DNA of 64,000 bases from Manis javanica (GCF_040802235.1 NC_133158.1:16270001-16334000); one strand, 5' to 3'. Shown: positions 35,601-47,020, numbered from the stretch's first letter. A program made the numbers and translations. Notes: generated by a model from the letters alone, not told the origin.

Positions 35601-38600
35601 CGCTGTGGCTCCTCCCTAGGCTCCCTCATATTAATTATTAAAACTGCCCCTTACTCCTGCAGATGCAGCCTAGGCTGAATTGCAGGCCTGGCGAGCTAAG
35701 CATGGCCTGGATTTCAGGCCCCACTCACCGCCCCTGCCGAGCCAGGCGCAAACTCCCCACACCACTGCATGCAGTGGCCCATGCCAGGGGCCAGGTCTCA
35801 TGGGGCCTTGCGGAATGTAAAGGATTCTGTTTTTATTCTAAGAGCAGTGAGAAATCAGAAAATGGATGGGTGGGTTCAAATTTGCAGTGATCCCTCTGGA
35901 TAGTTAAGGACCACAGAGAAACATCAGCCATTTAGAGAAGTCCACTCTGAGTAAACTGTTCCCCCTTTCTTGATGAGTCAGGCTTCCTCAGGAACCAAGC
36001 TACAAAAATAGCCTTTTGGGTTTGAAAATTGGAACTCAGTGCAAAGCTGCTTCTACTGCTCAGAAAATAATTCACTGCCTTTTTGGTTCATGTTGGCACT
36101 GCAGCATGACAGGCGTTACCCAATGTTCACTTGATTTGTGGAGCTCTGTTTTGAAAAGCCTTTATTGCCAAGTCTGTGGCTGGTGGCCTTGGGACAAATT
36201 TATTAACTTACCTATTTCTTAGCTTGCTAATAGGTAGGTTGAGGAGCATTTCAAGATCCATCCTAGCTCAAAAATTCTGCAATTGACCAAGATTTTTTTT
36301 TTCCTTCAACAAGTTGTGCTGAAAATATAGCTAGACCTAGCTGAATCATAGTGGCACAACTATGACGTGTGTCCACACACTCCAACAGCCAGCTTCTTTC
36401 AGAAAGAAAACAGAGTGAGGAGGGATTTCCCAGAATGGTCTTAGTTGCTTACCCAACTGGAAGAATGGGGTTACTCAGTTGCAGGGGGAATTCCTAAAGC
36501 TGGTTGACAACACAGAGTGGGTTCTGCTGTGAATTGCTGTCACAGTTCTATCAACTGGCACCCTTTTTTCTCCCCTGGATCCCTTTGAATACATTGCTTC
36601 ACTTCTGTATGCCTTAATTTATTAGTCTGCCCAATGGGACTAAACTGATACATCTTTGAAGACTCTGCTGCAGGATTTTATACTGGGATCCTAAACCTTT
36701 TTATAACCACTAGTGATCCCACCAGAATTTTTAACTATTATTTATGGAATAAGATATGTATGTAGATAGGTAGAAGGTTTTATCTCACAATAGAAAAGCA
36801 TATTTAATATTTTTGATTTGTAGAACTAGATCCTATTTCCACAAAGGACAGAAAGTTCTATTTGTTCTCTCTCTCTCTCCCTTCTTCCCCTCTCTCCTGT
36901 CTCCCTTCCCTGCCCTCCTCTGGTCTGTCTTCCTGCCTCTCTTCCTCCCTCCCTCCCTTTCTCATTCACCACTCCCAGCAAATGAAACCCCACCCATAGG
37001 AGTCCAGTAGCAACTGTCACCACAAAAGCTGGGGTGGTGTATTTATGGACGTTTTATCTTAAAGGTTCTTGGGTTTCATTGCGATGGGCATGACTAAGAG
37101 CCCAGCTGTTGACTGAAAGCTCTACTCATCATGGACAAGGACTAGTTCCCAAATTCCTGCACTCAATGGAAAATGAAATTAATCTCTGAAGGGTGGTGTG
37201 TGTGTTTTATTTTGCTCCGAGTGTAGGTAGGTGCCAGGGCACTGGAGTGGCAAGCGCGTCACTATTTGTTAGAATGGAATTGCACATGAGAATAAGGAAG
37301 AAAATCATTTCTGCTCTCAGGAACTTTGTTCATTTTTCCCATCTTGGAAACTTAGTTACTTTCTAATTATAGACTGTGGCTGGGCACATTGTAAGCTAAA
37401 ACCTATAGGACTCTGCTCTGTTCTTTTCCCTTGGCCGTGAGCAACAGGAACAGGTGAAAAGCGAATTTGGAATTGCCTGAGTCAGGCCTGGATTTTTCGT
37501 TGCTTTTTGTCCTGGGCTTTATTTATATATTCAACCTAGACATCTATTTTACTTGTCCACAGGAAAATAGAAAAATCATGGTGTGCATTTTATTATATGC
37601 TTCACCTCATGAATTATTCCAGTAGGTGTTCTAGAATCAGTGCAGTAGGAGCCCTTTGACACTTTGCTGCCGACCACCTGTCTCCTGTTTGCGGCTTACA
37701 CAGAGGAGTTTGCACCCTTCACTTAGTTCTTCGAGTTTATGTTCTCCGCTTTTCTTCACAGCTCTGAAATATTTGGGTGGGTTCTCGGTCACCGTCAGGC
37801 TATGTCAAAGGGTTTGTTTCTTTCAGGCACCTTCCCCCAGTTTCATTTGTTCTTTTTATTATCAACTTTTTCTTATTAAGGTAATGAAAAATATGGCTAC
37901 TGAAAAAATATGAAAACAGAAATAAGCAAATGGGAATAAACTGCTCATGATCCCACTACCCAGTATAACTACCGTAGTCTTTTGGTATAATTTCTCTCAG
38001 AATCTTGGTGCTATGAATAAAATGTATTAATCTGGCAGAGTTTCTGGGCCTCTGCACGCAGGTTCCCCGCCACCTGCTGAAGAGGATTTTGGTTGTGCCC
38101 TGTCCAATTCTTCCCTTCCCCAGGCCTATAAGGACATTTTTGTCTTTCCAGATCAATTCTGGGATTAAATCAGGACCTAGATACAATTTTAAAACAGAAA
38201 AAAGTACAGAGACTAAGTGGACTCAGATAATGAAGAACAAAGAGAGGAGAACAGACAGAATACTGTGTGTGCTGGACACTGGGAAAGCTGGCGTGTTGGG
38301 GAGAGGGCCCACTGGCCACCAGGGGACCTGGGGAACCGGCAGGGACCTGAGGTTTGAGTGGGAGAAGTTACAGCTTTCCTGTGGCAAATGCACTGAAATT
38401 GCATTAATGTTATTGGAGAGATTATGGAAGTAAAGATGGACGGTGGTCGCTGGCCTGTGCCAAGTCTGGGTCATAGGCTAGGGAGCAAGTTGCTTTCATA
38501 TTTTCATATATTTTTAAATATGCACATTTTATTTCTGATTACAAAATAATATACTAATTGTAAACATTTATACTTCTGAGCTTTATGTCATATATGATAA

Positions 38601-41600
38601 ATCCACCTAAAAGAATGTATTATACTTGCTTTTATCCACTTGCTATTCAAGAGTTCTCATATTATGAAGAATACTTCAACTTAAAAATAGCTGGGTATAC
38701 CGCCATCTAGTGAAGTGTTAGCCATATAGGTTGTTTCTAAGAGTTTTTAATCATAAATACGACTCCTGTGAACTATGTTACTATTCAGTCAAGGAGATTT
38801 ATTACCTTGAAGGCTATATTTTTGCAAGAGTTTTGAATGAAATAAGCTACTTATTATTATAGGGCTTAATTTTAAATTATGTACTACTACTCGTCCCGCT
38901 GTTTAACTCTATGCATTTTAATATTCTTAACTTTTTCAAAACCGACATTGATTTTATCCCTGATCTCACCCATTAAGACATGCAGCACTTTCACTACTAT
39001 TTGAAACTATTTTAAAATAGCTTTTGTGTTTCAGGAGGCAGAATCAGAGCTAAACTTTAAAAGGATTTTTTAAAGAGAATCTTAGTTATCCTAAATATGA
39101 ATCCCAATATGAGTATGAATCCTTCATTTATTCTACTGCAGAGAAAACAAGCTTATGGCATCACCTTCCGTTATCCTGTCTTCCTATGTCCTTAATTTCC
39201 AAATCAGTTATGTGACACCAGAGCCTGACAAACACACACTGACCCTGTTTTGTCCTTCATTAATAAAATGCTGTTACCCTCTTGTGAGGGTAAAGTTTGT
39301 AACTCGTACTTGCTCACCACAAATGCCTTGTTAAGATTTCATATACACAGTGTGTTGGGGTGGGAGGTCTATAATGCCAATTCTCACTTATGAAATACTT
39401 GGTCTAAATTTCCTCTTGATAATGTTTCCCTGATTATCAACAGTAGTATAACCTTTGGCTCATGTAATAATAAATCTGAAGGCTTGGTGGAAATCTCAGT
39501 GATAATCCATCTCCTAATGATACTCTGGGCCCTTTAAAATAATTATAATGGACTCTCTGTGTTAGGAGTCATAAACTCAAATGCCGCCATGGGCCAGGCT
39601 GGTTATTTCAGAGAATGATGCAGGTCAGCTATTAGAAAAACAGTGACGAGTGGCCAGTCACCGGGTGCCTTGGTATCAGATGCACCAGCTGGCGAAGGGG
39701 CCAGGGCCTGAATGGAGAGCCTTTGTTCTGAGTGAGAAGGCACTCCAGCCAGGTGGCAGGAGGAAGAGACGGCCTAGCATTGGGTAGACTTCCTTGTTTC
39801 CAGAAGCAAGAAATCCCAAGTTTTATGTTTTTTTTTTTTAACACATTGGGATTCAAGTAAAAGTTTTTTAAGAACACTATACAGTCCAAACACAAACGTG
39901 ATTGTAGACTGGATTTGGCCCATGGAGGCCACTGTGTGACCTGCTCTACATTCACCTATCATGGCAGCTTCCCTGAGCATTTACATAAGCCTGTAGAGCT
40001 CACAAAATGTAATGTGCACTAGAGCCCAGGGTGTAGGAAAGCTTAACACAGCTCCTCCAAAATTTTAAAAGTCTTTTAACATTGTGGGGCTCTAGTGAAA
40101 AGGGCTGGTAATTTGGTGGGAGTCCAACTCCCATCATGTTCTCACCTCTAAGATTCTGCATTTGAGAAATGAATGAAAAGTATCCACCTCACCAGGTTAC
40201 GAGGATTAAATGAGACAATTTAGATAAAAACTCAACACTTATTTTTCCTCCTCCTTCTCTTCCTCCTCTTCCCTTTCCTACTGTTACTGCTGGTGGCCTA
40301 GCCTCCCTCTTTGTTCCCCTGTGTTCCAGGTTCCTGAGCCCCTTTAACATGATCCTCGGAGGAACCGTGGTGGTGCTGGTGTTCACGGTGTTCGTGTGGG
40401 CAGCCCACAACAAAGACATCCTGCGCCGCATGAAGAAGCACTACCCCACTACATTCGTCATGGCGGTCATGCTGGCCAGCTACTTCCTCATATCCATGTT
40501 CGGGGGAGTCATGGTCTTTGTGTTTGGCATCACTTTCCCTTTGTTGTGTAAGTGACCTGAGCCTTCTTTTCTTATTAAGAATAGAGGAGCAGTTGTTCAA
40601 TGGAAATTACATAGCTTGCTTCTCAAGTGTGTTGCCATGTCTGCAATGTTATCAGCATCTTCTGAAACAGCAGATCAAGGCCGAGTAGTCCATTAATTTC
40701 ACAAGGATGTATAGGGCACCTTCTGTGCCAGACACTCTGCTGGGAACACAACGGTGAATAAAATAAAGTCCCAGGTCCTACAGCAAGGAGGTTGCATAGC
40801 CTGCACTAGACTTCAAAGTTGTCCGGTATTAGAGTCTGTTCTCAATTTTAAGTGCCATTCATCTTCTCCTGACACAGGAATGAATGTATCTCACTTGGAA
40901 GTTAACTGTTTACTCTCTGCTTACTCAGAAGATCATAATTAGTGTGAGAAGTTTCATAGGTTTATAGGAATAATTGGCCCAGAACATAGATACCAAGTAC
41001 TCCAATTCTGGTGACAACCAGATACCTTCTAAATTTCACATGCATTGTTTCCTGAGGTCCCAAACACTGGAGGCCTAAAATAGAGACAATAACAAATTCC
41101 AGTCTCATTAGAAATCTGATTAAAATTTTAGTGTATTAAGTGAGGGGAGCATCCCTTTAGCTTTTAATACCATTTCATATGTGCAGTTATTCCATCAATG
41201 AAATGGAATTGGGGTCATGTTAGATTCAGCCCAGAATATTTATGGATGAATCCCACACCTTACTGGACAAAATATTTGAGTCATCAAATTCAGACTTTTG
41301 AAGTATTTGTCAAGAGGATTCATATTTCAGGGATTCTGCTTAGACACGGCTTGTTGCTTCAGTATCTTTCAACATCAGAGCCTGAGATGGACCAGTATAA
41401 CCTGAAATGAATCACAGGTAGAGAGTGAAGGGTCCTGATTTCTATTCCTAGATCTGTTCAGCCATGTGATTTGGACCAGTTATCCAAATATAGTTCACTT
41501 GTCTATAAAATAAGGAACTTAGACAAGATCAGTTGATTCCCAAATTTGATGACTGTGAGAATTGCCCAGGATGCTTTTTAAAAATATTATTTTCCCAGCC

Positions 41601-42769
41601 ACAGCCCTTGGAGATCTTGGTTCTGTGGGTTAGAAGTGTTGCCCAAAGAACCTGTAGTTTTAGAAAGCTTCCCGAATGTTTCTAATGGCCAGTCTGGGTT
41701 GGGAGCCTCCAGGTAGAATGCATATCTGTGTTTCTCAAAATGACTGTCCGTGATTACCTGTATCAGAATCGTCCAGAGTGAATGCTGAAACTTTGCAATC
41801 TAGAGTCCTAGCTCAGACTTAAAAGTCTGAATTTTGGGTAGTGGAGACCAGGATTTGCTATTTAACCAGTGCTCCAGGAAATTTGTATGCACTTGGAAGT
41901 TTGAAAAGTGCTGGTGTACATCACCTGGGGGACCTGTTTAAATGTAGATTCGCAGGCCCACCCCTTTAAGGTTCTGATTCAGGAAGTCCAGCAGAGCAGC
42001 TAGGGAATCTGTTTCTTAATAAGCAAACTTGGGCAATTCTTAATGATGAAGCAAATTTGGGGAACACTAGGGTGCATCAGATCTATAAAATCTTCACTTT
42101 CTATCTATAAATCTATATCCAGCCCTTTGGAAAACTGCTTCTAGAGGCACCTCCCAGGTGGACTCCGCCTGCGTGCCTCCTGTAGGGAACAAGGTAGAGT
42201 AATCCTTGAGCTGAACATGAGTTCCTCTCTGGAAGACTTTGTGTAAGGCGATTTTTATGTAAATTGGAAAGACACTGATTCGGTTTGAATTCTGGGGCAT
42301 TTCAGTAACAGCTGAAAGGTAATGAAAGCAATGTAGGAACTGAAGAGCATGGGTACCACATTATGGACCTTTCTACTGAATACAATGTTTTCCTTCAGCC
42401 ACAAAGAAAACTATGACTTGACAAAGAGCTTTATATAAAGTTCAAGGATCCAATTGGGAACTTGGATCAATTAGAGAACCAGATTGGACCATAGCTAACT
42501 GAAACAGATGACTAGAAGTGTGAAGACAGGAGTATAATGTTGATATGGAGAAGATAACTGTTGCTTTGGTACTAACCATGTTTCACTTCTCTGCAGTGAT
42601 GTTTGTCCATGCGTCGCTGAGACTTCGGAACCTCAAGAACAAAGTGGAGAATAAAATGGAGGTAATGGGTTTGAAGAAGACGCCAATGGGCATTGTCCTG
42701 GATGCCCTAGAACAGCAGGAAGAAAACATCAGCAAATTTACCGACTATATCAGTAAAGTGAAGGAATAA
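26261..42769 (+). CDS. ARL6IP5: ARL6IP5 (PRAF3/JWA/GTRAP3-18), PRA1-family membrane protein, 3 coding exons
   Basis: PRA1-domain protein of the ER and other endomembranes. It binds ARL6 and the glutamate transporter EAAC1 (SLC1A1), whose traffic and activity it lowers. Exons 26261-26436, 40330-40547 and 42597-42769 join in phase into 188 codons plus TAA, exactly the family length. The N-terminus [20 protein letters not shown] is the characteristic cytosolic start. Four hydrophobic segments follow at roughly residues 36-56, 59-79, 94-114 and 115-135, then a charged tail ([14 protein letters not shown]) ending ISKVKE. The ATG at 26261 has G at -3 and G at +4. The frame stays open for 83 codons upstream, but that stretch overlaps the CCAAT box and is not family-like, so I chose 26261. 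No damage is seen. Confidence 0.98.
27505..27640 (-). repeat. L2-like LINE fragment
   Basis: 'ttatttattgagccctttct' then 'ctgtgccaaagctcagaact' is the reverse of the L2 3' end, strongly diverged. Confidence 0.5.
28495..28690 (-). repeat. MIR SINE with internal TTA microsatellite
   Basis: Reverse MIR order: 'gtgtaccaggtaatttgcta', 'ctgcattatctcatacaacc', a (TTA)n run at about 28580-28603, 'ggttcagagaggttaaatga', 'caaagtcacagacccagatt', and 'gtgctcttaactactatgcc'. Confidence 0.8.
29395..29645 (+). repeat. MIR SINE, nearly full length
   Basis: Contains 'ttgctgtgtgaccttgggca', 'cctgtgcctcagcctcttcg', 'gcgaggattatctgagttaa', and 'tagagcagtgtccagctcct' in order. This is one of the best-preserved MIR copies in the window. 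Confidence 0.82.
29735..30040 (+). repeat. L2-like LINE 3' end
   Basis: 'ctggactatagactccttga' with 'ggccagagactgtgggtttt', then 'ctctgtatccctgcggccta' and 'aagagtaaataaatgaacc' make up the standard L2 3' terminus in sense orientation. Confidence 0.7.
30285..30512. repeat. hAT-type non-autonomous DNA transposon
   Basis: Starts 'tctcaacccgggcactattg', carries 'gttgcagggggctgtcctgt' and 'gtgacaatcaaaaatgtctg', and ends 'attgagaaccaca', the inverse of its start. Matches a common mammalian hAT-Charlie element; I do not fix the subfamily. Confidence 0.7.
31495..31775. repeat. MER5-like hAT fragments
   Basis: Two adjacent pieces. 31495-31612 has 'cttgttagaaatgcagaatc' and 'tttaagaagcactggtc'. 31680-31775 has 'gagattctgagtatatagtt' and 'gaagttgagaagtactgatc'. 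Both show the MER5 end motif. Confidence 0.6.
32615..33030 (-). repeat. Two L2-like LINE 3'-end fragments
   Basis: About 32615-32725 has 'ctcaggcgctgtccgaggag' and 'atacagtggcgaacaggaca'. About 32945-33030 has 'aaacatttactgagcacctg' and 'ctctctgccagacactgtgt'. Both are reversed L2 ends, separated by about 220 bp of other sequence. Confidence 0.6.
35225..35860 (-). repeat. L2-like LINE fragment, interrupted
   Basis: 'gatatttattgatacctctt', 'ctgtgccaggtggggtggag', 'atctctagtggggggacaga', and 'ggctgtgaggagaggcacat' are reversed L2 3' blocks, with more at 35790-35860 (ttctgtttttattctaagag). About 190 bp at roughly 35600-35790 do not fit L2 and may be an insertion. Confidence 0.65.
36866..36965. 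repeat. Long pyrimidine tract (polypurine on the other strand)
   Basis: About 100 bases that are almost only C and T on the plus strand, with (CT)n, (CCTT)n and (CCCT)n subruns and a few G interruptions. The paired reading frames over it (36813-37010 plus, 36826-37023 minus) are composition artefacts. Confidence 0.9.
37860..38000 (-). repeat. Old L1 3' UTR fragment
   Basis: 'ggtaatgaaaaatatggcta', 'gaaaacagaaataagcaaat', and 'ctcatgatcccactacccag' are the reverse of an old L1M 3' UTR. A possibly related piece (attttatttctgattacaaa) lies at about 38490-38580. Confidence 0.5.
40330..40547 (+). CDS. ARL6IP5: ARL6IP5 coding exon 2 (residues 59-131)
   Basis: Begins in [20 protein letters not shown] and ends [15 protein letters not shown], membrane segments two to four. 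Preceded by a long pyrimidine tract and TTCCAG. Donor GTAAGT. Confidence 0.97.
40680..40780 (-). repeat. L2-like LINE 3'-end fragment
   Basis: 'atgtatagggcaccttctgt', 'gccagacactctgctgggaa', and 'cacaacggtgaataaaataa' form a reversed L2 terminus. Confidence 0.65.
41440..41530 (+). repeat. MIR SINE fragment
   Basis: 'agccatgtgatttggaccag', then 'cttgtctataaaataaggaa' match the central part of MIR. Confidence 0.5.
41540..42070. repeat. Cluster of three MER5-like hAT elements
   Basis: Three neighbouring segments of about 150-190 bp, at roughly 41540-41715, 41730-41912 and 41915-42070. Each shows MER5-type motifs such as 'gtgagaattgcccaggatgc', 'tgtttctcaaaatgactgtc', 'tacatcacctgggggacctg', and 'ttctgattcaggaagtccag'. 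Boundaries are approximate. Confidence 0.6.
42597..42769 (+). CDS. ARL6IP5: ARL6IP5 coding exon 3 (residues 132-188 and stop)
   Basis: Begins [20 protein letters not shown] after the TCTGCAG acceptor. Ends DYISKVKE followed by TAA (42767-42769). Confidence 0.97.
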
Positions 42770-44190
42770 ATAGAGCTGCCCTGGGGACAGGGCTACAGCA
42801 GAAATCAAGCTGCAGTTTGCCCTTGTTCAGACCTTTTTGTTCAACTTTCCATTTGTGTTTCTGAAACAGGAGGTGCAAGTAACATCCAACTATCTATGGC
42901 AGCATGCACTTAGGCCAACTGTTAACATCTCTAATGTTATAGAGAGAGGTCCTCTGAAACTGAAAGAGACCACCTCCTTTTATGTCTGAAGCTCCAAGTG
43001 TGTTTATGAAAATTGATAGGAAATGGATCACAATTACTTCTTTAGGGAAATAAAAGAAGAAAAATTATAGATGGTACAACAATACTGATCTTGTAGGGAA
43101 AAAAAGGAACTATAAAGTATCAAGGCAATATGGGTAGTGGAAAGTTTGAAAAAGTAGATTATGTCATGAATTAGCCTGTTTTAATCACCTTCCAGCCTCC
43201 TCCTCCAAATATATTCCCTAGGGTTATAATATGTACAAATTAGTTTAGTTTTTATTATTTTTCTTTTTGAGATGATCTCTATCACTTTGCGCCTGTTTGA
43301 TGTGCAGTGCAAACTGGATAAACCCCTTCTGTATACTTTGTTTACAAATATAAAGATAGCTGTTTAGGAGAATATTTTGGCAAGTTTTCCAAGTTTTTGA
43401 AATGCTAGTGATGTGTTTTCACTAGCAGATGTTTGCTGCAAACTAAGTGTCTCCTTTAAGGAGGTCATAGCCATGTAATCTGTATTGTTCTTGGCAGTCT
43501 TGTTAAAAAAATAAAATAAAACAAAACTTGACTTCTGTTTATATCGCACATTTCTGTTGTTACAATGATGAGAAAGCGTCCAAGATAATGTTTCCCATAT
43601 TTTGACTGTTTTTAGTTTTTAACTGGAGCATTTGGAGAGAAGGAAATGAATGTGTGTTTTGTAAATTCCTTAGAGGCCCAAAGAGACGATAATAGCTGTC
43701 CTCTGGGAATCTGAAAAGCACCTGTAAATGACCAGGCAAAAAGACTATTAAACACGTCAGTGAAAATGGGAGTTAATCAGCGGCTTCTGCAGTGCATAGA
43801 CATTTAGATAGCAACTGCTACAGTCATGTTTTTATAGACAGACATTAGAATTAAGACAACATGAATTTATATATTCTGTTACATTCTACCTTTTATTTCT
43901 CATGTGTTTAGAAACATTATGCAAAACGTTTGCTTGCCAGTTGATTTCATAGATGAATAGAAAACATTTAGGTTTTCCTAACACTGAATTATGAAGACAA
44001 CTGAAGCAGTACTTACTGAAGAGACTCTGTACGTCCTAGAATCACAAAGCAACAGCAAATGCTGCTGATTTTTCTTGTATTTTCTCAGCTGACCTTGCAG
44101 CCTTGATCTCTAGCATGGCGGTGTCACCATGACTTTACAGACTACCCTTACCCAAATATGAAGAATAAAATTTATCAAAGGTACTTTTGT
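42770..44190 (+). other. ARL6IP5: ARL6IP5 3' UTR with polyadenylation signals
   Basis: After the stop codon, AATAAA motifs occur at about 43048, 43510-43520 (two overlapping) and 44164-44169. The last gives a 3' UTR of about 1.4 kb and is followed by a T/G-rich stretch (ggtacttttgtgagacttta). That length agrees with the roughly 2 kb mRNA I recall for this gene. The choice between signals is inferred. Confidence 0.55.
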
Positions 44191-44297
44191 GAGACTTTAT
44201 TTAATGCACACCTCTGTTAAATATCTGAGAAACTTGGTGGCAACCCTTTAAACCACAGGGATGTACTACACAGCAAAATACAGCTTGTGTTTCAAAT

Positions 44298-44760
44298 ACA
44301 GTAGTGCCCCCTTGCCGGTGGTTTTGCTTTCCACTGTTTCAGTTACCTGTAGTGGACCTCAGTCTGGCAGCAGAGGATCGTCCTCCTGATACATCCGCCT
44401 CATCAGGTCAATAGCAGGCTAACACTAAGTCCCAGGGCCTGTGTCGCCCACCTCACTTCATCTCACACAGGCATTTTATCAGCTCACGACATCACAAGAA
44501 GGGTGAGTGCAGAACCATAAGATATTTTGAGAGAGACCACATTCACATAACTTTATTACAGTATATTATAATTTTTCAATTTTATTATTGTTAATTTCTT
44601 ACTGTGCCTAATTTATAAAATTAAACAATCATAGGCATGTATGTCTAGGAAAAAACATAGTATATACAGGGTTCAGTACTATCCACAGTTTGAGGCACCC
44701 ACTGGGTCTTGGAATATATCCTGTGTAGATAAAGGGTGGGGGGTCCTACTATACTATTAT
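44298..44760. mobile_element. Tigger-type (pogo/mariner) DNA transposon, internally deleted
   Basis: Starts CAGTAGTGCCCCCTTGCCGG and ends with the inverse GGGGGGTCCTACTA. The internal text 'tttatattaatttcttactgtgcctaatttataaa' class of sequence, 'ggcatgtatgtctaggaaaa' and 'agtatatacagggttcagta' is that of Tigger1-like copies. TA dinucleotides flank both ends. At about 460 bp it lacks the transposase gene. Confidence 0.8.
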
Positions 44761-45799
44761 TACAACTTTAATACTTTATCATTCCAGCCAGCATAAAACT
44801 GAATTCCAATGGGATCCTTTTTTAAAATATGAATTGGGTTTATACACATATTAGCTCCTTCTATTTTCTATATGGTGAATTTTGCAGATTAAATGCAAGA
44901 AATTTGGAGAAAATGACAACTTGAATAAAAATATATACTTATAATTACTAATGGTTGGGGGTCAATTCTGGAAGGAGCATAATAGAAGAATGCAGCATGT
45001 AAATGCTGTAAACTATTTACACTTTAAAAACAAGTTAAAATCTTCAAGTGAGATGTTTAAGGTTGGAGTGGGTAGACAGAAAAAGCTAATGAATAGTATA
45101 CTTGTATCTCTTGACAAAACCTGTGTACTAAGGCAGTCAGCTATGAATTGGATCATTTTTTCATTTTGCAAATTTTTGAAATTCTTGTGGCTGTACAATA
45201 CTGTGAAACACTGTGGTTGTACAAGCAAATGTGTAGAGCTTTCCAAGTTCTCAACTACTAATACACATTAAGTTTTTAAACATGTTTATGGCATTTTATC
45301 CTATCAGAATTTAGCTTCATAGCTAAATTCTATAGAATATGCTGGATACCTAAGACTTTAATTTACTACAGCCCTTTCATAACTATCCTGCTTTGTATGC
45401 AAGAATGTTTTAGAGAAATACTAAGTAGGAAAAAACAAAACTTGGCCATTGGCTATTCTAACATTAATCACTTGATTGAAAACTGTAAGTATTTAAATTT
45501 GAATACCATTGTACACACCAGCTTATCTTGTAAAAATAGAAAAACCATATTTCTTCCCAATGGCTTGTTCTTCCAAGTAACGCATTAGGCTGTCACTGTT
45601 AGGTCCGTTCTCCTAACCTGTTTTGCTTGTTATGCACCATCTGTGATTCTGTAAGAGGAGAAAGCAGGCAGATTCCCATTATTTGCTCAGATAAAGAGAG
45701 AAAAAGCACCCAAGTATGATTTCCTGATTTCTAGGGTTCACGCCTTTTGTACACAGTATTTCAGATCCTATGCACATAGTAACTAAGACAGATCATCAA

Positions 45800-46110
45800 G
45801 GGCTCTAGGAACCTAAGAGAAGGAAAGCCCACTGGGGGTTGGTGTTTTCCGGAAGGTTTTTGTGGAGAACTGGGGCTTGACCTGGGCTTTGAAGTGCGGT
45901 AGGACTTTCAAACAGAGCAGGAGGGAAGTCTTGGGGATGTTCTGTACAAGGGCCAATGAGAGCAAAGGCCCAGGGTAGGGTGTTTATGAGGAAGCTGTCT
46001 CTAAAGCATCTGTGGTGAGTAAGACTGGATCACTAAATTGGGAACAGGCAATAGGGCCTTGAATGATAGGAAAAGGAATTTAAGTTTGATCCTACAGCAA
46101 GTTTCCTTTA
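45800..46110 (-). repeat. L2-like LINE fragment
   Basis: Reversed L2 blocks: 'ggttgg..gtttttgtggaga', 'gggcttgacctgggctttga', 'aagtcttggggatgttctgt', 'agagcaaaggcccagggtag', and 'caggcaatagggccttgaat'. Confidence 0.65.
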
Positions 46111-46639
46111 TAAGACTTGAGATTAAAGTTCAAATTAGATTTACAGACTAAGCTTAAAAAACAACAACAAAACAATAAACAGGTAGCTAAAGCCAAAAGC
46201 TTCTCTTATTTATAAATTTTTTTACGAATCTAGCACACTGTCACCCATTGTCCCTATAGGTGTGGAAACAGGAAAGTTTATATATATATATATATATGCA
46301 GTGTTTGTGTTTCCTGTTACTTTTCTGGAAACTCTTGGTGTTTTCTCTACATCCTGAGGCTTAAGAGTTCTGTGCTCCTAGATACCCCTTACAGAAGTAG
46401 GCGGTCCATGGGAATGGCCGAGAGAGAAAGCCAGGCAGGGTTGGAAACTGTAAATCTCAATGGATTATCCAGAGAAATGCTGATTAACAATTCTTGAAAA
46501 CATCAGAAGAAACTGGAACTCTGTTCACCCTTCATATTTCCATATAGCCAAACATGATTTGTTCCCTTTAAGATACAAGTGTGATGAATCACAACAGAGG
46601 AGATGGAAGGAGAAAAAATGGGAATCTAATAGTTAACAC

Positions 46640-46993
46640 CACTACAGTATTTATTATTTACCAGGAGAGAGCAACAGCAAACATTTACGAAAAAACCTTT
46701 TTCTTAATTTCTGCTGTTGGAAACATGACTGAATTTCACTTGCATTAGTGAAACTGATTGGAAGTAGAAAATGTTGCCCCTGAATATTATTTCATCTCCT
46801 TCCCCTTTCCTTTTTAGCCCCTATTTTGTCATGGGCCAAGCATTCTGCCTGTCACAAAGCACCCCGATCATATACTGGCTTTGTTCCCAGTTCCACCTCC
46901 TGGATCCAGAAGTGTGCTGCTGAAATAATCTCTGAGCTCCAACCCAAGAGTCATTGTTCAGAGCCTTGTTCTTCTGGGTTACGCTGCTGCCTC
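46640..46993 (-). other. LMOD3: Probable LMOD3 3' UTR and polyadenylation signal
   Basis: A minus-strand AATAAA lies at 46655-46650, about 340 bp after the stop. A longer 3' UTR using a more distant signal cannot be excluded. Confidence 0.4.
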
Positions 46994-47020
46994 TTACGCC
47001 AGTTCTTTTGGTACCTGCAC
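46994..47020 (-). CDS. LMOD3: LMOD3 last coding exon (residues 563-570 and stop)
   Basis: A TCACAG acceptor is followed by GTGCAGGTACCAAAAGAACT and GGCGTAA, that is VQVPKELA and stop. This fits the leiomodin pattern in which the WH2 motif closes with V-x-V/L-P-K. It was found by searching the minus strand for that motif in the correct phase. It is too short to appear as an open frame. Confidence 0.92.
   Translation of the reverse strand: MQVPKELA

Larger units (their letters stand above)
26437..40329 (+). other. ARL6IP5: ARL6IP5 intron 1, 13.9 kb
   Basis: Contains no further exon that I recognise. Its content is mainly degraded MIR, L2, hAT and L1 remnants listed separately, plus a pyrimidine tract at 36866-36965. 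A first intron of this size often holds enhancers, but nothing here identifies one. Confidence 0.65.
40548..42596 (+). other. ARL6IP5: ARL6IP5 intron 2
   Basis: 2.05 kb filled largely by old repeats: an L2 end (about 40680-40780), a MIR (about 41440-41530) and a run of MER5-like elements (about 41540-42070). No exon found. Confidence 0.65.
44190..46649. other. Spacer between the 3' ends of ARL6IP5 and LMOD3
   Basis: About 2.4 kb. Besides the Tigger copy it contains an L2 fragment (about 45800-46110) and a (TA)n run at about 46280-46297. No gene seen. The overlapping reading frames at 44951-45271 (plus) and 45013-45246 (minus) have no coding signature. Confidence 0.6.
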
